Made by a program: the position numbers and the translations under genes
Part shown: one piece after another, positions 18,056 to 26,851 of the stretch
Position numbering within the stretch: position 1 is the stretch's first letter
Layout: each line of letters starts with the position of its first letter
Notes under the pieces: generated by a model
Seen by the model: the letters and a program-made list of their open reading frames with translations, nothing else
The model's database searches: none
What the model was told of the DNA's origin: nothing
Assembly (NCBI GenBank): GCA_963753685.1
Contig: CAVWDE010000011.1
Location: 1 to 64,000 of the forward strand
DNA: 64,000 bases
Origin: DATAOG01 sp963753685
GTDB lineage: Bacteria; Pseudomonadota; Alphaproteobacteria; Geminicoccales; Geminicoccaceae
Direction of reading: 5' to 3'

Positions 18056-19537
18056 TCAGAAGCGGCCGACCGGGCCCGCTGGCGTCAGCTTGCAACCGGT
18101 GAGCCGGCGCTCGGCCATGTCCATCCGCCAGGTGAGCATGGCCTGCGCCTGCGCCAGCACGTCGCCGGCTCGCCGGTGGTCGCCCGCGATGTTGTCGAGC
18201 TGGCGCGGATCCTGCCGGAGGTCGTAGCAGAGCGGCGGCAGGCCGTTGAAGTGGACGTAGGCATAGTCCTCGCTCTGGCGGACGGCGAGCGCGCAACGGT
18301 CCGAGGCGAGGCCGAGCGCGGCCTCGAAGGTCAAGGTCTCGACGTCCCGGAAGTCGTGCTCGTAGTGCGCCGCCTGGCGCCAGCCGGCGGGCGTCTCGCC
18401 CTCGAGCCAGGGCACCAGGCTCCGGCCGTCGCACTGCAGGGGCGCCTCGAGGCCGATGCGCTCGAGGATCGTCGGCATCAGGTCGATCTGCTCGGTGAAC
18501 GCCTCGACCGCAAGGCCGCGCACTGTGCCCGGACTCGGATCGACGACGATCAGCGGCACCTGAAAGGCCTCCGGGAAAAAGCCCTCCTTGCCAAGCAGCC
18601 AGTGGTCGCCCAGCATCTCGCCGTGATCGGCGGTGAACAGGACCAGGGTGCGCTCGAGCTCGGCGCGCGCCTCGAGCGCGCGGACGATGCGGCCGACCTG
18701 GTCATCGACCTCGGTGATCAGGCCGTAGTAGACCGCCCGCGCCTTGCGGATGTCGCGCTCGTCCAGGGTCGCCGGCATGCCGTACCAGCTCTCGGACTTT
18801 GGCTGCGCGAGCTTGGCCGCAAGCCAGGGATGCGCGTCCGCCTCGGCCTCGGGACTCACGGCCCGGATCGGCGCCGGCACCTGGCTCGGATCATAGAGGG
18901 CGTGATAGGGTGCGGGGGCGACCAGCGGCGGATGCGGCTTCACAAAACTCAGGTGTGCGAACCAGGGGTCGGGGGCTGCCCGCCGTTCGAGCCAGGTGAG
19001 GAAAGAATCGGCAACAAACGCCGTCTCGCTGTCCGCCGCCGGATAGGGTGCAGGCGCGCCAAGAGGCCCCCCGAACAGCTCGGCCAAGCTCCAGGACCGG
19101 CCGTGGCGGCGTTCCAGAACCGCGAGCCAGGCGGCGTTGTTCTCCGGCAGATAGAGGCCGACCTCGAAGCTCGGGTGCAGGCCTTCGTAGGTCCGCAGCC
19201 AGGGATCCGCGGCATCGCGCCCCCGTGGATCGACGCTGCGGTCGGTGTAGCCGAACAGGATCGGCCGATAGCCCGCCTTCCTCGCCTCTGCGGCGAGATC
19301 GGAATGGCGCGCGTCCAGCGGCGTGCCGTTGGTGACCGAGCGATGGTTGAGCGCGTACATGCCGGTGTGCAGGGAGGCGCGCGCGGGACCGCAGGGCGTC
19401 GCCTGCGAGAAATGCCGGCGGAACAGGGCACCCTGCCCGGCGAGCGCGTCCAGATGCGGCGTCTTGAGGCAAGGATGCCCGAGCATCCCGAGGCAGTCGC
19501 CGCGCCATTGGTCGGCGGTGATGAGGAGCACGTTCAT
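18056..19537 (-). CDS. Sulfatase (alkaline phosphatase superfamily)
   Basis: The 493-residue cytoplasmic-type sulfatase starts MNVLLITADQWRGDCLG, the metal-binding N-terminus. The formylglycine site CGPARASLHTG (C-x-P-x-R) lies near residue 56, so activation by a formylglycine-generating enzyme is expected. The second metal site FTADHGEMLGDHWLLGKEGF is near 300. The start at 19537 is chosen because the core begins there; an upstream in-frame ATG at 19612 adds 25 basic residues. There is no signal peptide, so the substrate would be taken up or intracellular. Choline-sulfatase-like and phosphonate monoester hydrolase relatives share this pattern; the substrate is not resolvable. Confidence 0.92.
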   Translation of the reverse strand: MNVLLITADQWRGDCLGMLGHPCLKTPHLDALAGQGALFRRHFSQATPCGPARASLHTGMYALNHRSVTNGTPLDARHSDLAAEARKAGYRPILFGYTDRSVDPRGRDAADPWLRTYEGLHPSFEVGLYLPENNAAWLAVLERRHGRSWSLAELFGGPLGAPAPYPAADSETAFVADSFLTWLERRAAPDPWFAHLSFVKPHPPLVAPAPYHALYDPSQVPAPIRAVSPEAEADAHPWLAAKLAQPKSESWYGMPATLDERDIRKARAVYYGLITEVDDQVGRIVRALEARAELERTLVLFTADHGEMLGDHWLLGKEGFFPEAFQVPLIVVDPSPGTVRGLAVEAFTEQIDLMPTILERIGLEAPLQCDGRSLVPWLEGETPAGWRQAAHYEHDFRDVETLTFEAALGLASDRCALAVRQSEDYAYVHFNGLPPLCYDLRQDPRQLDNIAGDHRRAGDVLAQAQAMLTWRMDMAERRLTGCKLTPAGPVGRF

Positions 19538-19649
19538 CCAGGAGTCCCGGCGCCGGCGATTCTGGCGATGGTCTTCGCCGGCCTGATAGCAAAGCCGCAC
19601 CCGGCTTGCCAAGCGCCTGGAAGGACTCGCTCGCGGCCGAACCCGGCAT

Positions 19650-20333
19650 CTACCGCGAGAGCTTTCGCGCCGTCACGCCCCGATCGAGGGCTGCCATCTG
19701 CCGCGCCAGCGGTGGCAAATCGTTCCGGGCGAGCAGAATGATCGGCTGCTGGACCAGGTAGAAGACCTCCCGCCCGTTGGCATCGAGGATGTCGAAGTCG
19801 AGCCTGAGGTGGTCGCGCGGATCGACGTTGCCACCATCGAAGCGGATGCGATCGAAGGGCTCGTCTTCCTGCCAGGTCTGCCGGAAGCGATCGGCCTTCG
19901 CCATGCGGTGAAAGGTCTGCGGCTGATCGAACGACAGACCGTCGGTGTAGACGCTCGGCTGGTCCGGCGTGGTCCTGAGCTCGAGATCGAAGCCCGCCCA
20001 CCGCCAGGGACCGCGGTTGGCAATGACGTTGACGATCGACAGGCTGAGAAAGCCGACCGCTGGTGAGACGTTCGAATGGCCCGGGCGGCCATTGCGAACC
20101 ATCAGGATCGCGGGCCCTGTCCCTGTGATCTCCTCGACCAGGACGATCGGATCGCTGACCGTGCCCTTGCCGCTCGCTGCGAGCAGCCGGGCCCCGCCGA
20201 GCTCGTCGCTGAACGACAGGCCGCCGGTCGTCCAGGTCTCGGCATGCAGGCGGCCGCTCGCGAGCCCGATGGTGACCAGGCAGACGAACTGCCAGACCGA
20301 CGCGAGGGCGCGGCATCCCCTGCGTCGTCTCAT
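19650..20333 (-). CDS. Exported protein of unknown function
   Basis: The 227-residue protein has a basic N-terminus (MRRRRGCR) and a hydrophobic signal segment (about 9-28) with a probable cleavage after LHA, then a beta-rich mature part. Its start overlaps the stop of the upstream TPR-like frame (ATGA at 20330-20333), which supports an ancestral operon. The blocks WTTGGLSFSDELGG and QPSVYTDGLSFDQPQ are not in any family I can name. The sulfatase follows in the same direction after about 110 bases. Confidence 0.72.
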   Translation of the reverse strand: MRRRRGCRALASVWQFVCLVTIGLASGRLHAETWTTGGLSFSDELGGARLLAASGKGTVSDPIVLVEEITGTGPAILMVRNGRPGHSNVSPAVGFLSLSIVNVIANRGPWRWAGFDLELRTTPDQPSVYTDGLSFDQPQTFHRMAKADRFRQTWQEDEPFDRIRFDGGNVDPRDHLRLDFDILDANGREVFYLVQQPIILLARNDLPPLARQMAALDRGVTARKLSR

Positions 20334-20959
20334 GGGACCATGGCCGACTCGCCGGGCAGCGCGCGGCGCGGATCCTGCGGGCGAAGCCAGAGCCAGCCTC
20401 TGGCCGCGCTCGTCATGGTCTTGACGATGGCGCGATGGCGCCCCGGATCGCGCGCGCGCGACCTCCTGTAGCCCGCGCGCGCTGCCTCGACCGCTCCGGC
20501 CTCCCGCAGCGCCTGACGCAGGCCGGCGCGCAAAGGTGTCATCGCGGCGCCTTGACGGCCGCCCGCCAGCTCGATCGAGCCCGCCGCCTCGAGCGCCTCT
20601 GGCAAGGTCTCGGCGCGTCCGGCAGGTGAGCGGATCGTTGGGCGCGGCCTGCCGGAGACGCACGCAGCCGAGCTCGAGCCCGCACCTTGGCGTAGGCCGC
20701 ACCGGCAGCGAGCGCCGCTGCGCGAGCGGGGCTGCGATGGCTCGACGGTCGCCACGGCCCGACCCTGGAGCGCGGCGGGCACGCCCTTGATCTGCCAGCG
20801 CCGGCAGCAATCCGGACCGTCGGCGAGGGCAACACCGAGCTTTCGGACCGCCTGATCGAGCTGGCCCCGCCCGGCCAACGCGCGGGCACGCACCACGCGC
20901 TCGCCGGGCCCGACTCCCGGCCGCGCTGCCCCGGTCCGCGCGCGGCGCTTCGCTGTCAT
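20330..20959 (-). pseudogene. Decayed TPR-like protein gene
   Basis: One frame stays open throughout, but its middle is arginine/proline-rich shadow sequence. Helical, repeat-like blocks appear in different frames: ARALAGRGQLDQAVRKLG in the main frame, AAALAAGAAYAKVRARAR in a second, and EALEAAGSIELAGGRQGAA followed by LREAGAVEAARAGYRR back in the main frame. The end, AIVKTMTSAARGWLWLRP, reads like a real conserved C-terminus, and the stop is coupled to the next gene. This fits a small tetratricopeptide protein broken by two or more indels. It may be genuine decay or sequence error. Confidence 0.45.
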
Positions 20960-21080
20960 GCGAGCCTCATGCCGCTCAGCCCCAAAGGTCAGACATGGCC
21001 ACCGATGCCCGCAGCTGGCAAGCGGCTTGTTCTGTAAGGGCGCGGACGCTGCCTCGCCTCGCCGCCGCGGTCGAGGCGGC

Positions 21081-22835
21081 CTAGCCGGCGAGTGCCACCG
21101 GCGCCGTCAGCAGGCGCCGCGCGCCCGGGTCGATCACCAGGCGGCGATCGTGGTAGGCGACCACGCTCGGCTTGTGGGCGACGCTGATGATGGCGGCTTC
21201 GGGCAGCCGTTCGCGCAGGAGGCCGTAGAGCTTCGCTTCCATCGTCTCGTCGAGCGCCGAGGTCGCCTCGTCGAGGAACAGCCAATCGGGTCGCAGCAGG
21301 AGCGCGCGCGCCACGGCCAGTCGCTGTTGCTCGCCCGGCGACAGCACGGGCGACCAGAAGCGTTCCTCGTCCAGGCGGTCGACGAGGTGATCGAGGCCGG
21401 TCACCGCAAGCGCCTCGCCGGTCGCGACCAGCTCGTAGGCGTCCGGGCTCTCGGGAAAGCAAAGCGCTTCCCGCAAGGTGCCGACCGGCAGATAGGGCTT
21501 CTGGGGCAGGAACAGCAGGCGCGCCGCCGCGGGCAGCTGGATCAGGCCCTTGCCGAACGGCCACAGGCCGGCGAGCACGCGGAACAGCGTGGTCTTGCCG
21601 CTGCCCGATGGCCCCTGAATCACCAGCCGGTCGCCCGGGCGGACCTCGAGGTCGACGTGGTCGAGCAGGATGCGGCCGTTCGGCAGCGCCACCTCGACGC
21701 CTTCGAGCCGGAGCAGCGGCTCGGCGACCCGCTCGATCGTGAAGCCGGAGGTCGTCTTCGTGACCTGGCGGGCCGCCTCCATGCTCTCGCCGAAGGTGGT
21801 CAGCCGGTCGATCGTGGCTTTCCAGTCGGCGAGCGTCGGCCAGACGTCGACGAACCAGGACAGCGAACCCTGCACCCGGCCGAACGCGCCCGCGGTCTGG
21901 GTCAGCACGCCAAGCGGGATCACGCCCGTGAAATAGCGGGGCGATGCGACCACCAGCGGGAAGACGTCGGCCGCCTGGCCGAAGAAGGCGGTGAACCAGG
22001 TGAGGCGCTTGTTGTAGCGCATGTAGTCCCACCAGACGCCGAAGATGCGGCCGAAGGCGCCCGCAAGCCGCCGCTCCTCGTCCGGCTCGCCCCGATAGAG
22101 GGCTATGCTCTCGGCGTTCTCGCGCACCCGGACCATCCGGTAGCGGAAGTCGGCGTTGAAGCGCTGCAGGTCGAAGTTCACCCGCACGAGCGGCCGCCCG
22201 ATCTTGTAGGTCAGCCAGGAGCCGATTCCGGAGTAGAGCACCGCCACCCACATCATGTAGCCGGGAATCGTAAGGCCGCCGAAGATCGGCAGGGTGAAGC
22301 TGCCGGACAGGCCCCAGAGCACCGAAGTGAAGGTGACCACCGTCAGGACCTCCGAGACCAGGCCGAGCAGGATGACCAGGGTCTGGCCGGTGAAGGCGTT
22401 GCAGTCCTCCTCAATCCGCTGTTCGGGATTGTCGGCCTGGGCGCTGGTCAGTTCCATCCGATAGTAGGTGCGGTCGGCCAGCCAGTCGCGGTAGTAGACC
22501 TGGGTCAGCCAGCGCCGCCAGCGGATCTGCAGCATCTGGCGAAACCACAGCCGGTAGACCGCGATCACGATGAAGAAGAAGGCGAGCACGACGAAATAGC
22601 GCAGCTCGGCCCAGAACGCCTCGATGTTCTTGTCCTGCAGGGCGTTGAAGAACCGGGCGTTCCAGTCGTTCAGGAGCTTGGTGATGTAGACGAGGACGAA
22701 GCCGCTGCCGACCACGATCGCGAGCAGGCCGCGCGCGCTCCAGCGCTCCTCGGACCAGAAATAGGGCGCGGTCAGCTTCCACAGCTTGGAAAGGAAGCTG
22801 TGCGCGGCGGCAAGGCGACTGCTTAGCTTGCGCAT
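21081..22835 (-). CDS. ABC transporter, fused permease-ATPase (SbmA/BacA-YddA type)
   Basis: The 584-residue inner-membrane protein combines an SbmA/BacA-like membrane domain (about 1-360, with hydrophobic segments near 37-58, 83-104, 155-185, 200-220 and 290-310) with a C-terminal ATPase. The ATPase has Walker A GPSGSGKTTL, signature LSPGEQQRLAVARALL and Walker B LFLDEATSALDE. This COG4178 layout is linked to uptake of peptides, vitamin B12 or long-chain acyl compounds in related systems (mycobacterial Rv1819c, BclA of rhizobia). Substrate here is unknown. It is monocistronic and starts MRKLSSRLAAAHSFL. Confidence 0.92.
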   Translation of the reverse strand: MRKLSSRLAAAHSFLSKLWKLTAPYFWSEERWSARGLLAIVVGSGFVLVYITKLLNDWNARFFNALQDKNIEAFWAELRYFVVLAFFFIVIAVYRLWFRQMLQIRWRRWLTQVYYRDWLADRTYYRMELTSAQADNPEQRIEEDCNAFTGQTLVILLGLVSEVLTVVTFTSVLWGLSGSFTLPIFGGLTIPGYMMWVAVLYSGIGSWLTYKIGRPLVRVNFDLQRFNADFRYRMVRVRENAESIALYRGEPDEERRLAGAFGRIFGVWWDYMRYNKRLTWFTAFFGQAADVFPLVVASPRYFTGVIPLGVLTQTAGAFGRVQGSLSWFVDVWPTLADWKATIDRLTTFGESMEAARQVTKTTSGFTIERVAEPLLRLEGVEVALPNGRILLDHVDLEVRPGDRLVIQGPSGSGKTTLFRVLAGLWPFGKGLIQLPAAARLLFLPQKPYLPVGTLREALCFPESPDAYELVATGEALAVTGLDHLVDRLDEERFWSPVLSPGEQQRLAVARALLLRPDWLFLDEATSALDETMEAKLYGLLRERLPEAAIISVAHKPSVVAYHDRRLVIDPGARRLLTAPVALAG

Positions 22836-23007
22836 CCCAAATCCTGCATCTCAGCCACCGCTCTGCCTCAGAGACCCGCTCGAGAGCGCCCGCGCCGCGG
22901 ACGACCCCCGCAGGCTGCCGGCGCCCCACCGCGCCCCGCCATGGTTAACGTAGAGTTACGGCGCAAAGGTTAGCGAATGGTTAAGGCCAGGGAAGACGTT
23001 CCGGGGC

Positions 23008-23982
23008 CTACCACGCCGACCAAAAAAGCGCCATGCCGATCAGCGTGATCAGCACGGCGCCGCCATAGTCGCTGACCGCGGAGAGAGCTGCGCTCTGGCC
23101 GTTGCTCGAACGTTCGAGCCGGGCGGCGACCGCGCTGCGGGCGAGGATGCTCAGCATGCCGAGCGCGCCCATGGTGATCGCCATGCCGGCGGCGATCGCG
23201 ACCACCAGCAGGAGGCCCGGCAGCAGGATGTCGTTGGCGAGCGCATAGAGGAGGATCAGGACCGCGCCGGTGCAGGGGACGATGCCGACCCCGAGTGACA
23301 GCGCTCCCTCCTGCGCGCGCACGCCCGCGCGCGAGTCGCTGCCGTGGACGTGGTGCGCGTGGCCGTGGCTATGGCCATGGCCGCAGCAGTCATCCTCGAC
23401 CTCGATGCCGGCGCGCCTGAGGCGCGAGCGGCGGACCGCCTGCGCCAGCATCGTGCAGCCGATCAGGGCGATCAGCCCATAGCTGGTCAGCCGCACGCCC
23501 GCGACCTCGGCCGGGGCGCTGCCGAACGCCTGGCGCAGGACGAGATCGGCGAGCGCCACCACGACGATCGCGGACAGCACGTGATAGACCGCGATCTGCA
23601 GGCCCATCATAAGCCCGCGTCCGATCTGCGCATCCCGGCCAAGAAAATACGACGCCACGACCACCTTGCCGTGGCCCGGTCCGAGCGCGTGCACGACGCC
23701 GTAGGCGAAGGCGAGCACGAGACCGACCAGCAAGGGCGCCATGGTGTCGCCATCGCGGATCGCCCTCATGTGCTCGGCGATCAGCCGGTTGCTCTCGCGC
23801 TGGAAGGTGAGCAGCGCGCGTCCGATCACCGCCATCGGGCCCGTGGCCCGGGCCACCACCGGCGCATCCTCGGGCGTGGCCGAATCGTGACCGGTGAACG
23901 GGTCGGCCGGCGCCGGCGCGGCGGACGTGACGCCGATCAGCAACGAGAGGGCGAACAGACAGCAGCACAGCGTGCGGGTCAT
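23008..23982 (-). CDS. NicO/RcnA-family metal transporter with His-rich loop
   Basis: The 324-residue inner-membrane protein has a cleavable signal-like N-terminus, about six further membrane segments and the family motif HALGPGHGKVVVASYFLG (HxxxxGHG) near 102-119. A cytoplasmic loop is very histidine-rich (CCGHGHSHGHAHHVHG). NicO/RcnA proteins move nickel or cobalt. The gene lies 2 bases after a DUF1007 gene, a pairing seen in many proteobacteria, and follows a Zur-like box upstream of the three-gene run. Because of this context zinc is a plausible substrate; direction of transport is unknown. Confidence 0.87.
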   Translation of the reverse strand: MTRTLCCCLFALSLLIGVTSAAPAPADPFTGHDSATPEDAPVVARATGPMAVIGRALLTFQRESNRLIAEHMRAIRDGDTMAPLLVGLVLAFAYGVVHALGPGHGKVVVASYFLGRDAQIGRGLMMGLQIAVYHVLSAIVVVALADLVLRQAFGSAPAEVAGVRLTSYGLIALIGCTMLAQAVRRSRLRRAGIEVEDDCCGHGHSHGHAHHVHGSDSRAGVRAQEGALSLGVGIVPCTGAVLILLYALANDILLPGLLLVVAIAAGMAITMGALGMLSILARSAVAARLERSSNGQSAALSAVSDYGGAVLITLIGMALFWSAW

Positions 23983-23984
23983 GA

Positions 23985-24605
23985 TCAGCTGGTCGCGCAG
24001 GTCAGATAGATCACGGGCGGATCCACCATGCCATAGTAGATCGGGTGCTTGGTATCCTCGCGGATGTCGAAGGTGCAGGCACCGCTCGGCAAGCCGCTGA
24101 AGTGCACTGGATCGTTCTCGTCCAGGTCGACTTCCACATAGTACTCGGGATCGAAGACGCCGACCTGAAAGTGGCGTTTGGTCACATTAACGGGCTGCGG
24201 CAGCCGTAAGGTGAACTCATAGATCATAATGTCCTTCTTGATCGTTGCTTGGAAATTTTCGATCTTGTCGAGTGGCACTGGCTTATCGTCGACCCGAACA
24301 TGGGTGAAATAGCCGTACTGGTGCAGGTTGGAGAACGCCTCTTTCTGGACCGAGGCATTTTCGGTCTTGTCGAACTTGCCGTTGCCGTCCTTGTCGTGCT
24401 GCTTGATGACGAAGGAGCTGAAAATCTCGTCGAATTCCCAATGGTGATGGATCGCGACCAGCTGGCGATCCTTGAACAGAAAGGTGGTGATGTCATTGAT
24501 CCACACATGAGGGTGCGCGGCAGCCGAACCGGACTGGCCGATCAGGCTCAACACACCGCAGATAACCGCCGTGCCGACGGCGGTCCAGTCACGCCCCAGC
24601 ATCAA
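23985..24605 (-). CDS. DUF1007 family exported protein
   Basis: The 206-residue protein has a signal peptide (cleavage probably after AAA in SGSAAAHPHV) and a mature start HPHVWI typical of DUF1007. Near 71-82 it has a perfect EF-hand-like loop, DKDGNGKFDKTE, also typical of the family. Histidines around IHHHWEFDE could bind metal. DUF1007 proteins almost always precede NicO-type transporters and are thought to be their periplasmic partner. It sits between the small CxxC protein and the NicO gene, all on the minus strand. Confidence 0.87.
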   Translation of the reverse strand: MMLGRDWTAVGTAVICGVLSLIGQSGSAAAHPHVWINDITTFLFKDRQLVAIHHHWEFDEIFSSFVIKQHDKDGNGKFDKTENASVQKEAFSNLHQYGYFTHVRVDDKPVPLDKIENFQATIKKDIMIYEFTLRLPQPVNVTKRHFQVGVFDPEYYVEVDLDENDPVHFSGLPSGACTFDIREDTKHPIYYGMVDPPVIYLTCATS

Positions 24606-24641
24606 CCACGCCGAAGCGGCGTGGATGCCCGGTCGCTGATC

Positions 24642-24944
24642 TCAGCGCACGACACGCGTGACGGTGATCGGGCAGCCGCAGATCGGGCAGACCTCCGTCT
24701 CGGACAGGGTCGTGCCGACCGGCCCGGTCTGGTTGGCCAGATCGGCCTCGAGCCGGGCCGTGATTGCCTGATGCGCCGAATCACCGCCGCAGCGGTTGCT
24801 GTAAGCCAAGCCGAGCGAGCTGCCCGGTGCCATCGTCTCCGTCGAGAACGCGTGCGCCGCACGCTCGAAGCTGAGCAGCGCCAGTCCGGGCACGACCGCC
24901 ACGGACCCCCTGAGAAGACTCCTTCGTGACAGGATGGCACTCAT
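24642..24944 (-). CDS. Small Tat-type exported protein with C-terminal CPxCGCP
   Basis: The 100-residue protein begins with a twin-arginine-like signal (SRRSLLRGSVAVVPGLALL, about 6-24), predicting export to the periplasm. The mature 65 residues contain one lone cysteine (SNRCGGD) and a C-terminal CPICGCP motif near 86-92 that looks like a metal- or thiol-binding knuckle. It is the first gene after a Zur-like palindrome and precedes DUF1007-NicO, so a periplasmic zinc-handling role is inferred. I do not recognise the family. Confidence 0.72.
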   Translation of the reverse strand: MSAILSRRSLLRGSVAVVPGLALLSFERAAHAFSTETMAPGSSLGLAYSNRCGGDSAHQAITARLEADLANQTGPVGTTLSETEVCPICGCPITVTRVVR

Positions 24945-25017
24945 CTGGTCTCTCCGTACCCCGCACCCGGAAACTCACCACTATATAGGTAGCGGTTCCC
25001 GGCTGCGAAGGCCAATG

Positions 25018-25036
25018 AACGTTATGTCATAATCTC
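25018..25036 (-). promoter_or_regulatory. Zur-like operator (second, weaker)
   Basis: The core GTTATGTCATAAT is palindromic at five of six base pairs around a central T and matches the GTTAT-n3-ATAA skeleton of the alphaproteobacterial Zur box. It lies about 75 bases upstream of the exported CxxC protein gene and overlaps the end of znuA. Function is inferred from pattern and context. Confidence 0.5.
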
Positions 25037-25958
25037 AGGCGGCCTTGCCGAGCATGGCCGCCTTGAGCAGGGGGATATTGTGGCGGAACATGTCGAGGTA
25101 GGTCGGCGCCGGCCCGTCCGGCGGTGAGAGCGCATCGGCGTACAGCGTGCCGCCGACCGCGGCGTTGGTCTCCCGGCCAATCTGCTCGACCAGCCGCGGG
25201 CTGAGCGCGTTCTCGAAGAACAGCACCTTGATGTGCTCGCGCCGGATCTGATCGATCAGCTTCTTCATGTCCGCGGCCGACGGCTCGGCATCCTCGCTGA
25301 TCCCCTCCGCCGCGGCGAACTCGATGCCATAGGCGGCGCCGAAGTAGCCGAAGGCGTCGTGGGAGCTCACCACCTTGCGGCGCTCGGGCGGCACGTCGGC
25401 GAACTCGGACCGGACATAAGTGTCCATGGCGTCGATCGCGGCCAGATAGGTCTTGGCTGCGCCCTGATAGGTGGCGGCGTGGGCCGGGTCGGCCTTGGCC
25501 AGCGCGCTCGCGATGTTGACCACGTAGCGATGGCCGTTCTCGAGGTCCTGCCAGGCATGCGGATCGGTCACGGTCTTGCCGTCCTCGTCCATATGGCGCG
25601 GCTTGACGCCGGTACTCGCGACCAGGATCGGCCCGTGGTAGCCGGAGGCCTGGAACAGCCGGTCCATCCAGCCTTCGAGGCTGAGGCCGTTGACCACCAC
25701 CAGGTCGGCGGCGCTCAGCGCCTTGGCGTCGGACGCGGTCGGCTCGTAGGCGTGGGCATCGCCGTCCGGGCCGACCAGCGTGGTCACCGCGACATGGTCG
25801 CCGCCGACCTGCTTGACCATGTCGCCGAGGATCGTGATCGTGGCCACGACCTTGAGCGTCTGGCCCGGCGTGGCGGCGTGGACGGGGTCCAGCGGCATCG
25901 AGACGGCGATCAGGCTGGCGCTCGCGAGCGCCAGTCCGAGCCAGATACGGCGATCCAT
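25035..25958 (-). CDS. znuA: Zinc ABC transporter, periplasmic binding protein
   Basis: The 307-residue cluster A-I metal-binding receptor has a signal peptide (cleavage after VHA). Metal ligands typical of ZnuA/MntC are visible: His in GDAHAYEP near 72, His in DPHAWQD near 141, His in SSHDAFGYF near 206, and the C-terminal acidic ligand region around GGTLYADALS. No long His/Asp-rich loop follows the first ligand, so it belongs to the loop-poor group, which also contains manganese receptors. The Zur box upstream of the operon favours zinc. Start ATG at 25958 has a GGGAGC ribosome site. It is the last gene after znuC and znuB. Confidence 0.88.
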   Translation of the reverse strand: MDRRIWLGLALASASLIAVSMPLDPVHAATPGQTLKVVATITILGDMVKQVGGDHVAVTTLVGPDGDAHAYEPTASDAKALSAADLVVVNGLSLEGWMDRLFQASGYHGPILVASTGVKPRHMDEDGKTVTDPHAWQDLENGHRYVVNIASALAKADPAHAATYQGAAKTYLAAIDAMDTYVRSEFADVPPERRKVVSSHDAFGYFGAAYGIEFAAAEGISEDAEPSAADMKKLIDQIRREHIKVLFFENALSPRLVEQIGRETNAAVGGTLYADALSPPDGPAPTYLDMFRHNIPLLKAAMLGKAA

Positions 25959-25984
25959 GAGACAGCTCCCGTTCGCGGTTGAAC

Positions 25985-26851
25985 TCAGGCTGGCCGGAGC
26001 CGGAGGCCGCGGCTGAGGATGCCACCGCGGGGCCCGACCAGCACCGACAGGACGTAGATGCAGCTCGCGGTCAGGATGATCGCCGGACCGGACGCGAGCG
26101 CGATGTGATAGGAAGCAAGCAGGCCGATAAAGCCGGAGAGCAGGCCGATCGCGCTGCTGGTCAGCGCCAGCGACCAGACCTCGCGTGCCCAAAAGCGCGC
26201 CGCCGCGGCCGGCACCATCATCAGGCCGACCGCCATCAGCGTGCCGAGCGCCTGGAAGCTCGCGACCAGGTTCAGGACCACGAGCACCAGGAAGATGCCG
26301 TGATAGAGGCCGCCGCCGACCCCGACCGTGCGCAGAAAGAGCGGATCGAAGCATTCGGTGACCAACGGTCGGTAGATCACCGCCAGCGCCACCAGGGTCA
26401 CGCTGGTCAGGATCCCGACCAGCAACAGCGCCTGGTCGTCGACCGCGAGCACCGAGCCGAACAGCACATTGAGCAGATCGATGTTGCTGCCTTTGAGCGA
26501 GACGATCAGCACACCGAGCGCCAGCGAGGTCAGATAGAAGGCGGCGAAGGCCGCATCCTCGCGCAAGGGCGTCAGCCGGGTGACCAGGCCCGCGAGCAGT
26601 GCCACCGTGAGGCCGGCGACCAGGCCGCCGAGGCCCATGGCGGTGAGCGACAGCCCGGCGACCAGAAAGCCGACCGCAGCCCCCGGCAGGACCGCGTGCG
26701 AGAGGGCGTCGCCCATCAGGCTCATGCGCCGCAGCAAGAGGATGATGCCGACCGGACCGCAGCCCATCGCCAGCGCCAGGCAGGCGACCAGCGCCCGGCG
26801 CATGAACTCGTAGTCGGCGAACGGCTCGATCAGGAGCGCGTAGGCGTTCAT
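25985..26851 (-). CDS. znuB: Zinc ABC transporter, permease
   Basis: The 288-residue ABC-3 family permease has about eight or nine membrane segments from residue 20 onward. The LLRRMSLMGDALSHAVLPGAA block is the family's signature near 40-60. It starts at MNAYALLIEPFADYEFMRRA; the ATG overlaps the znuC stop (ATGA). znuA follows after 26 bases. It forms the transmembrane channel with ZnuC as ATPase and ZnuA as receptor. Confidence 0.9.
   Translation of the reverse strand: MNAYALLIEPFADYEFMRRALVACLALAMGCGPVGIILLLRRMSLMGDALSHAVLPGAAVGFLVAGLSLTAMGLGGLVAGLTVALLAGLVTRLTPLREDAAFAAFYLTSLALGVLIVSLKGSNIDLLNVLFGSVLAVDDQALLLVGILTSVTLVALAVIYRPLVTECFDPLFLRTVGVGGGLYHGIFLVLVVLNLVASFQALGTLMAVGLMMVPAAAARFWAREVWSLALTSSAIGLLSGFIGLLASYHIALASGPAIILTASCIYVLSVLVGPRGGILSRGLRLRPA

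Noticed and set aside
18176..19741. Plus-strand open frame of 521 codons
   Set aside because: Antisense to the sulfatase, which has all family motifs; composition is that of a shadow frame.
20958..22826. Plus-strand open frame of 622 codons
   Set aside because: Antisense to the SbmA/YddA-type ABC transporter; no motif.
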